Counted from the first letter of the stretch, positions 33,801 to 48,547 are shown. The stretch: 64,000 nt of DNA from Mesaphorura yosii (GCA_009869945.1 WIXG01000204.1:80414-144413), one strand, 5' to 3'. Program-made: numbers and translations. Notes: generated from the letters alone by a model not told the origin.

Positions 33801-34109
33801 GTCGTGAGTACATTGAGCGTGAATATGGCAAGCGCCTCGGAGTTGTCATCGGTGAGTGAAGGCTGAGAGAAAAGCTGCAACAGCAGCTTGAAATTGGCAA
33901 AAAAAAATAAGCTCTTCTGGTGGCGCGTTCTGTCAGATGGTAAACTGGTGCGTTTTTTTTTACAGGTCACTACATTTATCAATAACAACGAGGCTGCTCT
34001 GGACTCGATCGTTGCGACACTACGGAGTTACCTTCCAAACATTCAAAAGAATATCAACTGGAGAAACACATACGAAGCTCGCATGGCGTACTGGATGAAT
34101 AAAAACTAA
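30888..34109 (+). CDS. Secreted M1-family aminopeptidase (APN-like)
   Basis: M1 aminopeptidases remove N-terminal residues from peptides using zinc. Exons: 30888-31493, 31573-33063, 33137-33336, 33394-33561, 33632-33851, 33966-34109 (942 aa, phases consistent). A signal peptide (LSFVCLVLLVSIVPDVRP) is followed by the N-terminal beta domain, then GAMENWG (31936-31956), the exopeptidase motif that binds the free N-terminus. The zinc site is HEIGH (32044-32058) with the third ligand Glu 18 residues on in LQEGLTTY. The rest is the ERAP1-like C-terminal helical domain. The active-site helix reads HEIGHYLFGN where most relatives have HELAHQWFGN, so substrate preference may differ. No C-terminal hydrophobic GPI signal or membrane anchor is visible, so the enzyme is probably soluble and extracellular, for example digestive; that is inference. 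Confidence 0.93.
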
Positions 34110-34149
34110 AGTTCATTATTTTTGCACAAAGCGCTCAGGTTAATGACTC

Positions 34150-34155
34150 AATAAA
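34150..34155 (+). terminator. Poly(A) signal of the aminopeptidase gene
   Basis: AATAAA 41 nt after the stop; a second AATAAA follows at about 34162. Confidence 0.6.
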
Positions 34156-34283
34156 TTGATTAATAAACTATAAATATTTTTACACTCTGCTCAATACTTT
34201 CCTCCAATCTCCAACCTCATTTCTTGAACGACTGGAATAATTCTGAGCGGGTCAAGTGATTGGTTAAAACATCAGAAGCTTTT

Positions 34284-34289
34284 TTTATT
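34284..34289 (-). terminator. Mer: Poly(A) signal of Merlin
   Basis: TTTATT on the plus strand, about 230 nt beyond the Merlin stop. The aminopeptidase and Merlin genes converge with about 130 nt between their signals. Confidence 0.45.
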
Positions 34290-34520
34290 GCTTATTGTCA
34301 CAATTTTAGGTAAAATTTCTGTGGACGTCCCTGAGCGATAGAAGTACGTATAGCATTATGGCAGCTGCAGTAAATAAATATGACTTTAATCTCAGTCATA
34401 GAAGACAGTATTTGCTGAAAAGGATGGCTTCTGAAATCTGAATCTGAATGACTGATTGACTTGTCGCGTGTTGACTAAATGCGTTAGTTTGGCTGGTGCC
34501 TTGAAGCGGCTGATCAGTGA

Positions 34521-37375
34521 TCAGAGTTCTTCGAAGAATGCAACTCGGGATTTGGTAGAACCGGTCCGAATCTGCAACGAAAATTTAAAAAAACACATGA
34601 CGGATCAAAAATACTGCTTTATAGAAACATTTAAAGATGTGATTGATTACCTTTCGGAGGGTCGAATACTTATTTTCTCCCGAAAGCAGCTGTTCGTTGT
34701 GAATAAGATCGTAGGGGGTCTGCTTCTCTTCCAGTTTGAGGTCTTCAATCTCAGTCTTGAGTTCACGTAGCTGCTCCTGAAGGTGTTTGCTCTTCTCCAA
34801 GTACTCGATGCGTTCACGCTCAATTTCCATTGTCAACGGGTCGAGGAGACTGAGGGGATCGTACGCCGCTGCGGCGGCGGCAGCGGAAGGCGAGGCGCCC
34901 ATCATGGAGTTGCTAGCCATCGCCAGCGGGTTGTTGTTATAGCCCATGCTCATACCCATGCCCGAGCTGCCGACCACTGCGCTGGAACTACTGTTGTGCT
35001 GGTGGCTGTGGTTCCTGTGATGATGGTGATAGTGCTTCGTTCCCGTGTTTGTCGCACTTCGACTGCCGCTGGCATTGGTCCACTGCTGCTGTGGTTGATG
35101 CTGGCCGTAGTGTTCAATCGGGATGCCAACGGAGCTGATGGGATACAGCAAATGCGACGAGGGCAGGTGAACATTGTTGTTGTAAGCCGGAACTGCGACA
35201 TTGTACTGCCCAGGCAGTCCATAGTGCATACTGCCCGATGAAACCGAGCTCACAGAGACCACCGAGCTCGGTGGTGAGCTCATCTGTAGGTCATCCCCTC
35301 CGTTGTTATTGTTTGCATTGTTGAGTGCCAGTTGCTGGAGTCTGGCATGGAGCTGCTGCTGTTGTTGTTGTTGCTGTTGCTGGTAGTAGTGACTAGAGCT
35401 GCTGTTGCCATAGTTGCTGCTGGAGCCAAAATTGCTGCTGTTGCCAAAGTTGCTGCTGTTACCAAAATTACTGCTGCTACTAGTATACGATGGTGAAAGT
35501 TGCTGCTGGTGGTGGCGCTGGAGTGTCGACTGGTGGGAGTGCATGGCCGACTGGGCGGCGACAGCTGCTTGGAGCTGCAAATGATGTGGTTGTTGGTTAG
35601 GACTCGATAATAGCATTTGGTAGGATGAGCCAGACGTGGTTGTGGAAATTATCGAGGGCGGTCCACCGCTGCCGCTTAGAGCAACTCCGGGCTCGGATAG
35701 GAACTGCAGTAACTTCTCCTTTGCGTCCTTCTCAGCCAATCGCGCTTTCAGCAAGTCGTTCTTGAGACGATCAGCTTCCATTGTGCGCTTGTCAGACTCG
35801 GCCATGATTCGCGAGACAACCTGTTCAGTGTCTCGCATGCGTTCCTCCATCAAAATCTTCTCTTCCTCAGTTCGAATCGCGGTTTCTCGAACTCGATTCG
35901 CCTCGAGCTCGGCTTCGGCTGCCTTCTGGTTGAGAAGCGAGGCTTCTTCTTCAGCTACGCGAGATTTTTCGGCCAGTAGTTCAGCTGCCTCTTCAGATCG
36001 GATCAGCGCCTCTTTGGCGAGGCGAATCTCTTCTTGGTACTCCATCAGCTTTCGTTCCAGTTGCGCTTTGTCTCGTTCAGCCTCTTCCCGGAGCTTTTTC
36101 TCTCGTGCCAGCTTGCTGCGCTCAAATTGACGCCTAACAATTAGAGCCAGTAGATTAAGGCTAAATCGGGTCGGAGTAAAGTTTCTCTTAACCTGTTAAG
36201 ATTTACCTGAGCTTTTCCTCCTTCGCCTGCGCCTTCATCTGCTGTAGATCCATCGGGTCGGGTTTCCTTCGTCGCATAAACAAGTCATGATTGCCAATGC
36301 AGAGTTCCAGAATCAGCCTGTTCATTCGTAGCTTTTGTGACGTGAATGTAAAATTCGGTGCAGCCCTGTCGATCGGCTTGATTGTGAATCGCTTGTCGTC
36401 AAAGCTGATGTTTCTGATCTCGGACCACGGGAAACTAATTTTTGGTGTGAGTTTGTTCTCCTTCTCGTACACGTTGAGTCCGAGAGGCGTTACGCCGAGC
36501 CAGAGCTCGCTATCCTTTTTGTTGGTGATTGGAAAGTAGTTGACTCCGTACATGTCCAGGTCCTGTGTGATCTTCAAGTACTCCATTTCTGCTTCGTCTC
36601 GGGTCATTCCCTTGTGATCAGCATACCAAACCTTGATTCGCTCCTCCCACATGTCGCTGGTCATCTGGTACTGGTCGATGACTCGTTGTGGGAGCAGATC
36701 ATCACTGGCCAGCATGCCTGGAGTGTACGAACTCTCGTCAAAGTCGCCGTACTTGGCTTGCACCGCGTACGAGGCGAGGAGCACCGAGGCTTCTGGGGGG
36801 CAGTAAATGTCCATGGACAAAATCGCCTGCTTTGTTTGCAAGAAGAATAGATGCTGCGTGATCTCCTGAACGAGTTCCTCGGCCACGTCCTCCGGGAAGA
36901 ACTTGGCCACAAACATGAAGTTCATGGTCGAATTTTCGTCTTTGCCAATGATCGTCCCCTGTTCACGAACTGAAACAAGTTGATTTGTTAAGTTTAGAGT
37001 AGTCAAGTCAAGTTAAGTTAATTTAAGTTTAGTCAATTTTTGTTAGTTACCTTTCTTTTCCAAGCGAATCCAAGAAGCGCTTCCTTTGCTATCCCGATAT
37101 TGCAGGGAAAAGTAAGTGGTTTCCCGGAGTCCGACTGTGCGACAGACGAGGTCAAATAGATCACGGCCAAGAGCTTTCCACTATTCGAAACCCAAGAGTT
37201 ACACATCAGCAATTAATTTGTGGAGATAATATTTTATATATGAATACTGAAAGAGGAAATAAATTGTAAGCCAGGCTTGACTAACCTCGAGATCAAAATC
37301 AAGTTCGGCATCCATGGTCGTCACGTGCACGCGGAAGGTTTTGACGACCCCGGCTGCTTTCTTCTTGACCAGCAT
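34521..37375 (-). CDS. Mer: Merlin (NF2 tumour-suppressor orthologue)
   Basis: Merlin links cortical membrane proteins to actin and activates Hippo signalling. Exons: 37375-37286, 37180-37051, 36969-36207, 36133-34651, 34571-34521 (838 aa). An in-frame TAG lies upstream, and the ATG at 37375 is the first after it. The FERM domain (about residues 14-330) has [20 protein letters not shown]-type and [22 protein letters not shown] sequence and [17 protein letters not shown]-like signatures. A coiled coil ([15 protein letters not shown]) follows. The C-terminal domain keeps [13 protein letters not shown] and the terminal SRVAFFEEL that separates Merlin from ezrin/radixin/moesin. The protein is about 200 residues longer than usual because a Gln/Ser/Asn/His-rich insert sits between coiled coil and C-terminal domain. 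The residue matching human Ser518 (PAK/PKA site) appears to be Thr, in [11 protein letters not shown]. Confidence 0.95.
35330..35490 (-). repeat. Mer: Coding microsatellite in Merlin: poly-Gln and NFGNSS repeats
   Basis: On the minus strand this part of exon 4 encodes a run of about ten Gln preceded by four imperfect copies of a [12 protein letters not shown] hexapeptide. It lies in the insert absent from human Merlin. Confidence 0.8.
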
Positions 37376-39316
37376 CTTCAGGTCGGTCTTCCGCCCCCGG
37401 CTGAAGACGACCTCCGACGTCTTGGCCGCAATGGTGGCGAGTATTTGGGTTACGTGGTCTGGTAACTATAAAATGAATGGCACTTGGGGGCAGGTGCTGG
37501 ATGGCACGAGAACCCGCGGACGGAGTTGATAAGATAAGCCACTTGAGTTGCGTTGTTCGATGGGCGACAGTCCTCGTTGGCACTGTCAATAAATTAAACA
37601 CTGAACCTTTACGTTAAGCTACGACATTCTTAAAAATCGTAAGTCGGCAGCTACACCAACTGTTTTCTGGGACAGTGTCCCGACTGCATATTCCTTCATG
37701 ACTCATGCAGCGGGCGGTGGCTACCAAAAGAGCAACAATTAAACTATTGAATTGGGAGTTAAAGCTTCTTATAATGCTGCTATATTGACTGCATTGGATC
37801 GGTACGATTCAAATTTACGTACTTGAGTATGCGAAAAGAAAGAGAATCCTTGAGATCGGTCTTGAGAAGTCAAATCGCACAGCTTGCTTTGCTGCGGCTG
37901 CAGAAACACCAGAAAAGCTGCATAAAGTTAATAACGCAACGAAATTCGCAGGCAATCCTCCAGCGCAGTGCATGTAGGAGCAGGAGCAGGGAGTCGATTT
38001 CATAATCGGACGATGACCAGAAAAAGAGAACAAAGAGGTTTCCCATGCACGTCGACTGGACAGTCAATCAGTTGTCAGAAAAAATATTTTATCATTGCAA
38101 AATAGCCTCTGAAGTCGGCCGAATCGAGAAAATATGAAAATCTACACCTTAAAATTCGAAGCGAAACTCACGCACGGAAGCTGCATTTGTGGTTCGTCTG
38201 GTTTTCTACACATTTTCAGATCGTTTAAACGTTCACTTAACCAGGGCTGAGGTCTCTAGGTCCTTCGGAGAATCGAGAGTGGTCAAGTTGTCTGTTCCAA
38301 ACATGGGACGGGAATTGCATCAAAACAGTAAACAGAAAAATACACATCTCAAGACGGGCCAATGAAGAACGGAAAATTTTTAAGTAATAAAATAAAGAAG
38401 CAAAGGCTTCTCACATTTTTGCTTGGTCAGCAGTCGCAAGTTGAGGTGGCGATTAGTCGTTCACAGCTAAGTCTCATGTCTAAAATTCTGCTTTGAGCCA
38501 GCCAGCTTCACGAATGCCATTTCCAGAATTTGGTTACAAGAACAAAAGCGAGTCGATGCTCAGACGTTTCATGCCTGCAAATGCAAACTGCAAAAGCTCC
38601 GCTAGCTGCATCGGTTGGCCAGGCCGCCTCAATTTTTCGTTTTTCGTCTATTCAATTGCATTTTGCATTTCCATTATCAATTCGAGTCAGTGCCAAGCTG
38701 TCAACTGCGAACGCCAACTGCCAAGCGTAGAACACAGAATCAAGACTGCATCTGGACTGACCTTCCGGGCGCTGAGTCTCTACTTTGTGTCTTTTGTCCA
38801 CCACGTGTGCCACTGCTCTTTGTCCTGCTGCTGCTGCGAAGGAAGCCTTCATCAGTCAGATCCGATAATCCCAGGTATCGTCCAGGCAGGTAAGCACTCA
38901 AAGCCTAAATAATATTATTAAAAATAGCCAAACAAAATATTAAGACAGCGCAAAGGTTTAAATAGACGACGAGAAGGTCAATCTCAGGCAGTAGTCTCTT
39001 ATCTCCATCTCCAAATAAGAAACTTAGCATAGGAGCAGGACAGAGAAGAATAGCAGCGATACTTGAATACAAGACAAAGGACACGGGCGCTGATGAGGAA
39101 GGGTAGAAAGTCGTTTACCTGCAGCATAAAGCCCCTCGCGTCTTTCTTCTGTTTAGAAGGCCAGGCCGAAAGATAAGGCCACAGTCTCGCTCTGTATTGT
39201 TCCCATTCCGTTTTATTCCATTGCTTCTTCAGGGGTGCGGCTCCGAAATTCCAATTCAGTCCATTGTTCACGGACTAATTAATCCAGTACTTTTTTAGTG
39301 AACTAAATCCACGGAA
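37376..39316. other. Divergent intergenic region between Merlin and SMG7-like gene
   Basis: Holds the two promoters. A pyrimidine-rich stretch at about 38750-38888 ends in CAGGCAG|GTAAGC and could be the donor of a 5'UTR exon of the downstream gene. No coding exon is supported. Confidence 0.4.
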
Positions 39317-41935
39317 ATGCAATCAAATCACCTCATCAATTCTTCGGCAGGTACTTCCAAGGCGTTTTCATCAACAACGTTTTCTAGCCCAATGTATACT
39401 TGGTCAGGAGACAACAATGGCGGCGGAAAAGGCTCGGCTATGTTCGCAACTGGCAGAAATGGCGACTCAGGGTCGTGCAACAGCTCCATCGCGTCTGGAT
39501 CCTCGTCTTCGACTCCGCTTCCAAGTACATCCGGCGGAGGACCCTTCGTCCACGCCCAGAGTCTGAACTTTTTCACACCGACTCCGCTTTCGAGTAACGG
39601 GCAGAATAAAGGTAGCGCCGGGGTAGCTGGCAACTGGACACCCTCGCCTCGCAACGGCTATGCACAATCTCCGCTCGACGAGGCGAAGCGTCGCAACAAC
39701 CCGGAGGTGTACGCCATGAGTCTGCACATGTAAGGCCTCGTCCTTTTGATTTGGGAAAAGGTCCCTTCTGACAGTATTCACAACACAGGAAAGTGATGGG
39801 GATTCGCAGCAAGTTGTACAACCAGGATCACCGACTTAGCAAGGAGGCGATGCTGGTCGTAACGAACGAGCTCCAGCGCGTGTATCGTGAGCTGCTCATG
39901 ATGGACCTGGATGGAGCAGTCAACGCTCAGCTGGAGCATCTGTTGTGGAACGACTGCTTCAAAAAACCATTGGCGTTTCTCAAGCCTCTGGACCCGTCCC
40001 TCTTCCACTTTGTGCTGGAGAATGGCGTGGGTTACTACTTGTCGTTGATACAGGATGTTGGCTGCCACTTTGACGTCGCTTTCATCAGGTGAGTGTAAGA
40101 GCAGCAGCTCCACAAACTGTAAGGCTTGTCTTCGTTTGATTACGTTAGATGGAACAATTTTATGATTCGAGTCTCTTTCTTCAGGAACTCGAGCATTCCG
40201 ATTGACGAGTTGAACATGGCTAAGATGAAACCCGTGATTAAATGCAGTCCAACCAAGGCGGTCGTATATTACATCATTCAGAACTCCCTTATTCATGTCG
40301 GAGATTTGCTGCGTTATCGCGGAAGCTTGAACGAGGCACTAAAAATGTAATTGCAGTCAATCATTTCTCATTTTTTGGATTTAATGAACGAAGAACCCAT
40401 AGAAAAATAGGAAAAATAGAAATGCTCTTTGATTACTTGCAGGTATGACAAGTCCACTGCAGTCACTCCCAACTACGGGCATCCGTACAACCAGATGAGC
40501 CTGGTTCAGCTCATGATCAACGACAAGGAGCCGGACAGCCTCCTGACGGCTATGTACTGCTACACAAGAGCCATTTGCGTTGCCAACCCGTTTCTGACAG
40601 CTCAGAAAAACTTGGAGGAACTGCTGGCCAAGGTGATCAGCTACAGCGCGATGCCCGAGAAGCCAGAGGACGACTCCATCTTGAAATTCTTTCGGAAGAT
40701 TGTCGAAATCATCTACCCACAACGAGGCTCGTGCTCACAGGAGCAAAAACCGTCACCTTTCGAGGTTCGAGTGGAGCTGCTCACATTCTCACAGCTGTTT
40801 CGCATCATCGCCGTAGCGCTGTGGGCCTATAAACGAGAATCCGATAAGAAATTGATTGGAATCGAGCGCAACAACGAGGCAATGGCTCTGCTGTTGATCG
40901 TCAACCTTCTGAACGGAATCACAGCGACGGGCTGCGTCGAACTGAAAACAGTCGCTGACTTTGTCGCTCTATCTCATTGTAAGTTCAAACACATGAAGTG
41001 GCCAATTTCATCAATTTCTGTCTAACATCTGATACTCTTTCCTCCACAGTGAACATTTTGCTGGAGTGGTTTCGTATGAATTCGCACTTGCTCCAGCATC
41101 CTGTGTTCAGAGCCAGTATTAACGTCGCATGGCTCTGTCGTGCCGTCAATCAGGTCTTGAAAGATGAACGCATGTGCAAGAACATCGCCTCGGATCTTTA
41201 CTACGTGATTCTTCCGGAAGAGAAGCGCCTGCTCGGGTTTCTGCCCATGAAGAACGCATACGATCATTTACAGTAAGATCGATATCATGAATTAGTGTGG
41301 AAATGCTTGAATTTTAATTTTAACTCTAACGCTAATCGTACGAATGCGTATTTTAATTCAGGTCTGTTATGGCGGACGCAGACCCACGAATACATGCGCT
41401 TCGAGTTAGTCGTCTAGCTAAACTGATGGAATACTACGCAAAGCCTGAATGTCTTCTCCTGGCCCGCTACAACCAAATGTATCAGGCAGTCATTTTCTCG
41501 AACATGGATCCTAGAGAACTCTTCCCGCAGCCACCGCCGCCTCCGCCCAGCTCAACTCTCCAGAGCATCTTCACTCGCTTCGGTGCTCCAATCAGTGAGC
41601 CTCAGATAACCATCAACGTTGAACAAATGCAGGGGAACGGTTCGGAGAATCAGAGACCGAGACGCGGGCTGTTGAGCGAGACGCTGGCCAAGGTCATGGA
41701 GAAGGAGCGGCAGCAGGAGTCGCAACGTCCGGGCCACCAAACGCCTTTGGAGCAGCTCTCGATAGAGTCCGGACTAAGTTCAAGCATCTCTTCGGAAATG
41801 AGTCCCACTCCACTCTCAGAAGCAGATTCCGAGTCACGTCCGAGTGACACTGATTTTTCAAAAGTCTTTCAGTCCATCTGGACTCCGTTCTCCCAGGAAC
41901 CAATGCAGGACAACAACAATCTCTGGAAATTCTAA
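39317..41935 (+). CDS. SMG7: SMG7/EST1-like nonsense-mediated decay factor
   Basis: SMG5/6/7 proteins bind phosphorylated UPF1 through an N-terminal 14-3-3-like TPR domain and drive mRNA decay. Exons: 39317-39729, 39789-40088, 40185-40346, 40443-40978, 41050-41272, 41362-41935 (735 aa, frame intact). After a Ser/Gly/Asn-rich N-terminal ~130 residues come the 14-3-3-like helices (LEHLLWNDCFKKPLAFL) and TPR helices with GDLLRYRGSLNEALKMY and NYGHPYNQMSLVQL, the most conserved EST1-family block. Then follows the helical EST1 DNA/RNA-binding-type region containing LPEEKRLLGFLPM. There is no PIN nuclease domain, which argues for SMG7 over SMG5 or SMG6. A Ser/Pro-rich tail ends in QSIWTPFSQEP, similar to an SIW motif near the SMG7 C-terminus. 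Start ATG at 39317 is the only upstream Met; an earlier noncoding exon is likely. Confidence 0.82.
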
Positions 41936-42135
41936 GGGGCGTGAATAGCAATGTCGAATTCGACAAAAGTCTTAGTTAATTAGCATTTAAGAGTTCGTAT
42001 TCTGTTGGCTATTTAGTAATTTCTTTCTCATCGCTTTTCATTGAAATGGTCAAAAGTTAGTCGTAATCTTAACTTAACTATCTTAAAATGCTGTAAGCAG
42101 TCAAAATCATTTTCATTGGATTTTCAATTCGAATC

Positions 42136-42141
42136 AATAAA
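42136..42141 (+). terminator. SMG7: Poly(A) signal of the SMG7-like gene
   Basis: AATAAA about 200 nt after the stop codon, in an AT-rich 3'UTR. Confidence 0.6.
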
Positions 42142-42491
42142 TACATCTGCAATCAAATTCTGCTGCTTCATTGTTCTGGCAACTTTGTTATGAGGCTCCG
42201 ATTGAAGATTCGGCCTCCAAACTGCCTCAGGTTGGAGGAATTCAGAGCTTGACCGACCTCTCGCACTCGCTCTAGCCAGCAGAGAAGAGCCTAACACAAC
42301 CTCATGGATTCAATTCGATTAGAACAAGTGAGTCCTCGGATGACTACTTTGTAAACACTTAAATCGTTGTAGGAACCAGGCGAAACAATAAGTCTTTAAT
42401 TAATCCGTTTTTCGTCATTCCAGTATAATAATTATGGCACAATAAAAAAATAAATACAAACCACAATGTAACAAACACACTTGTTACTCCA

Positions 42492-43834
42492 TTAAATGAT
42501 GGTCCATGACAGAGTCGGCTCAAAGGAGTTTACTTCGTCGTGTTTAATACAAACCATTGTGGTGTCCGACTCGGCGTCGTCGTATCTCCCGGCAGCGACT
42601 CGGAGCGATCGCATTGTTAAGTCCGTCATCGGGTTGAACGGTTTATCCCACCAATTTCGTGGGTCCAAGTCTGAATAGTTTCTTGCTATGATTTCATCGA
42701 ACCGTTCTGAGGCAGGAACTATATCACGAAGAGGAGGTGCTCGGAATATTTTGTAGTGGCGTGGGAAGTCCAAAGATGCCAACGATCCCCTTGCAAACAA
42801 TGACGCGTTCTTACTGTAGCCCCAACGATGGTCTGGGAGCGGAGGCCCGTACTTCTCGACACGAGTTTTCCACTCCATGTGCTCCTTTATTTTTCTCCCA
42901 CGTGACTTGGGTGGATCTGGATACAACGGGAATATTGTACAAAGTTAATAGGTACGTTCAGCGCAGGAGACGCGTATCTTACCTTCTGCGTCAGCAAACC
43001 GACCAGGCGGCAAAAGTTCATGCTCCTTTGGGTACTTGTCAGTGTCAAGCAAGCACCAGGCTTCCCAGAATTTTTTCACATGCCACTGAAGCTCCCTAGA
43101 AGCAGAATCTTCGTTGGGTTCGAACACAAACTTGACTGAAACCGGAGTAGTTATAGGAAACGGTTCTTCATCACTAGCCAGCTCGGGTCCCTCAGGTTCA
43201 ATTTCCGCTGGGTTCTTGTCTTTGTCTAGATTCAAAGGTGCGGTTGTTCACTTACGACTACTAAAATATTTACTCTTATTGTACACATGTTTCAGCTTTC
43301 TAAATTTACCAAATGTTGTCTTGATGGGACCTCGTGTCATAACCTCGAAGAAAGTTTCCAATTCAGGCCGATCATTGAGGCAATTTGTGCGAAAATACTG
43401 CATGTTGCCAAACGCGATGTATTTTTCCACTTCCTTGGAGAAGTTTCTCCAAAGTATGCCTCTGAACACAAAAATGAAACGGAAGTAGGAATTAACTCCA
43501 AGCTTCCATCTACAATCGTCCTCATTTTGGTCTGAATGCCTCGTCAATCTCTTCTCCACGGCCTAGAATTGACTTACTTATCTTGGATCAGGTACAGGCA
43601 ACCAAAATTTGTCCAGCGGTATTCCTCGTCGTCTTCCAACAATACAACCCAGTTCTTCATGTACTCCAATTCTCCAAGTAAGTGGATGTACGTCGGAGTA
43701 GGCTGTCTCTTCGGTTTCCAGGAACACTTTCGCTTGGCCACAGGAGGCACTTTGGAATGGAAAGGCGCTTTATCCGTCGCTTTATCCATCTCTAGGCTTC
43801 CTAGGTCAGAAAAATCCTGCTTAGGAGTTGTCAT
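42492..43834 (-). CDS. Unrecognised intracellular protein, 376 aa
   Basis: Four exons join with matching phases (43834-43578, 43461-43256, 43225-42983, 42916-42492). The ATG at 43832-43834 follows a GTG codon and is the first Met. I do not recognise the family. The protein is hydrophilic, rich in Trp, Tyr, Asp, Glu and Lys, with no signal peptide or membrane segment. Notable stretches are TYIHLLGELEYMKNWVVLL, EEYRWTNFGCLYLIQDKGIL, LQWHVKKFWEAWCLLDTDKYP and ARNYSDLDPRNWWDKPFNP. The density of aromatic residues and exon phasing argue for a real conserved gene rather than chance frames. Ciliary or sperm axonemal proteins have this style of composition, but that is only a guess. A poly(A) hexamer variant ATTAAA may lie near 42392. 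Confidence 0.75.
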
Positions 43835-44302
43835 TGCCACTTATATCTAATCCCTCTGGTCAAAACAGTAAAGCTATAATTTGGTCTCTGTCCTTTCCCG
43901 TCTCTAAAACTAGACTGAAAATTAACGCAAGTAAAATCGCACCGGACTGAACAGGATGACGAGAAAAGCTCGGATGAAGAGCAAAGTTCCATGCGCGCGA
44001 AGGGTTTCGTAAATTCGAGACCAACGCAAATGAGTTTCTTCTGGAGCGTTTCTTATCTCTTCTTTATTACACACATAGTATACGATGCTATAAATAACAC
44101 GCTGCGTAGATAACAAGTATAAAGCAGGTAAATAAAGGAACGTGGTCTACCCAGAGAGTAAAGTCTCAACTCACAATGGAGCAAGCACGAGAGTCAAAAA
44201 AGTAGAGAATCAGGTGAGAGAGCCCGAAACAGTAGAATTCCTTGCGTCATCTTTCACATTTCAGTAACAATAGATAGATCAATTTCGCATGTCACATAAA
44301 GA
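43835..44302. other. Intergenic between the orphan gene and the ELAV 3' end
   Basis: AT-rich, no gene seen. It should contain the promoter of the orphan gene on the minus strand. Confidence 0.4.
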
Positions 44303-44308
44303 TTTATT
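44303..44308 (-). terminator. elav: Candidate distal poly(A) signal of ELAV
   Basis: TTTATT on the plus strand (AATAAA on the minus strand). Use of this site would give a 3'UTR of about 1.8 kb (44290-46114), which is AT-rich and without open frames, as long ELAV/Hu 3'UTRs are. Confidence 0.35.
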
Positions 44309-46114
44309 TCTTATCTTATACAAAAGTAGCAAATATATATGTGGTAGTTAGTTTTAGAGTCATGATTGAGAATTGTTCGTGTGTGGCTCAGATCCGTTAC
44401 TTTACCGTTCATGTCATGAGTTCCAGGTTCTGCGTGCTTGAGTAGCGACAGACATAAAGTTCAAGAAACAGAGACTCGGATAACTCGAATTGGAGAGAGC
44501 ATCGTGGCGGTGTAAATTTGCAGGTGGTGGGTAACCGGCCATGCCTGGGAGCTGGAGCAGGACCGGATTAGGCCTTGAGTGACTTCACGAGGTAGCACGA
44601 ACCAAAGTTTAGGCTGGGCGGAGGGATTTGGGAGTCTAGCTGCTGCAGGTAGGCAGAAAGAAAGGAACCGAGAAAAGAGAACCAAGGATACTAGAATGCT
44701 GCTGGTGAATGATCGGCAAGAACACAAACGAATGGAATCAAAACTCATGAGTCTATTTACTGAAGAAGACGACATCAATGGTTGTTATAATACTTCTAGG
44801 TTCGTAGCAAGTAAATAATACGTGTAGTAAGAATAAATGAATCAATTAATAGAATAAGAATCGAAACTAATCGAAAGCGGTGAGGTGAGGCTGCTTTGTG
44901 ATGCAGGAGGTGATCATAATACTTCTGGTTGCTTTGTGACAATGTTAGTTTGTGACAACACATTCATAATAGCGTAACATGGCGTTAGCATTTTAGCATC
45001 AGCGCTACACTTGAAATACAATTAAATAAATACAGAACGAGAACATGGCACTCACGTAAATGACTCGTGCCTTAAGACTAGAATTGGTTTCAGGGTTCCG
45101 TGTGGTAAGCCCACTTCTGACTCGCCTCTTCCCTGCATGCCTACATGCCCGTTCCGCAATCGATTATAGTGTACAGGTTGCGACCCGTGAGGGTCAGCCG
45201 TGAGCAGCGTACAGATTCACAAATACAGAAAAGACTGACCTCACAACGACAAGAACAAGAACGACGACGTGCATTCAGTAATTGAATAAAGTAGTAGTAC
45301 TCGTTTGTGAATTAACGTGAATCAAAAATTCGAAAAGAGTCGAATGTGAAACGTGAATTAATACACGAAGTAATGAGAACGCTAGCTTGGACTAGCCTAC
45401 GCGCACGTGAAAGCATAGCAATTAGCAATGTCTGACATAAAGTGGACAATGGACACGACACAACACCGATGACGAATGACGACAGAGAGAAAGAAGCCAG
45501 TGCGTGGCCGTAACAACGCGTAAATGGTAAATTGTAGAGAGACATATAAATTGAGATTCTTCGCTTGCACTTGCGTTAAATTTAAAATCTGCACGTAATT
45601 GTAAATTAACTGCTCTGCTAATAAGACGTTTAGTGTACACGACACGTAGAGAGTTGATTGAATCTACTACGAATAGAATAAGAATGGATGAATGACGACG
45701 ATACGATACGAATACAAATACAACGATAATCATAATTCATAAGCATAAGTACAGTAATTAAGTAATTAATTAGGGGTTAATTGTAAGTAAGAATGTGAAT
45801 GTTTGAATCAGGATTCTGTCAATGTCAGTTTCGAGTTTGTGTTCATGCTGTTGCCTTCTTGGTTTCGTTTCTTGAGACTAGAATACGTTGGTTGTCTTAA
45901 TTAGGGAGTGTAATACGATTAGAGTAATAGATTGGATATAAACTCGCCATAGTAAAAAGTTAACATCGTTGATCGAATATGTAACAGTGTTAGAGTAGTT
46001 TAGTATAGAGTAATTCATCCGTACATCAAATCTTAGTTCATAGACAATCTGCTCCGTTGCTTCGTCATCTTCCCCACCGCCTCCGTGCCCTTCGGCTGGG
46101 TTCCGATGAGTTGA

Positions 46115-48547
<2,433 letters not shown>

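Noticed and set aside
38493-38912. 139-codon frame upstream of the SMG7-like gene
   Set aside because: No motif, and it overlaps other frames on both strands; at most its end marks a 5'UTR splice donor.
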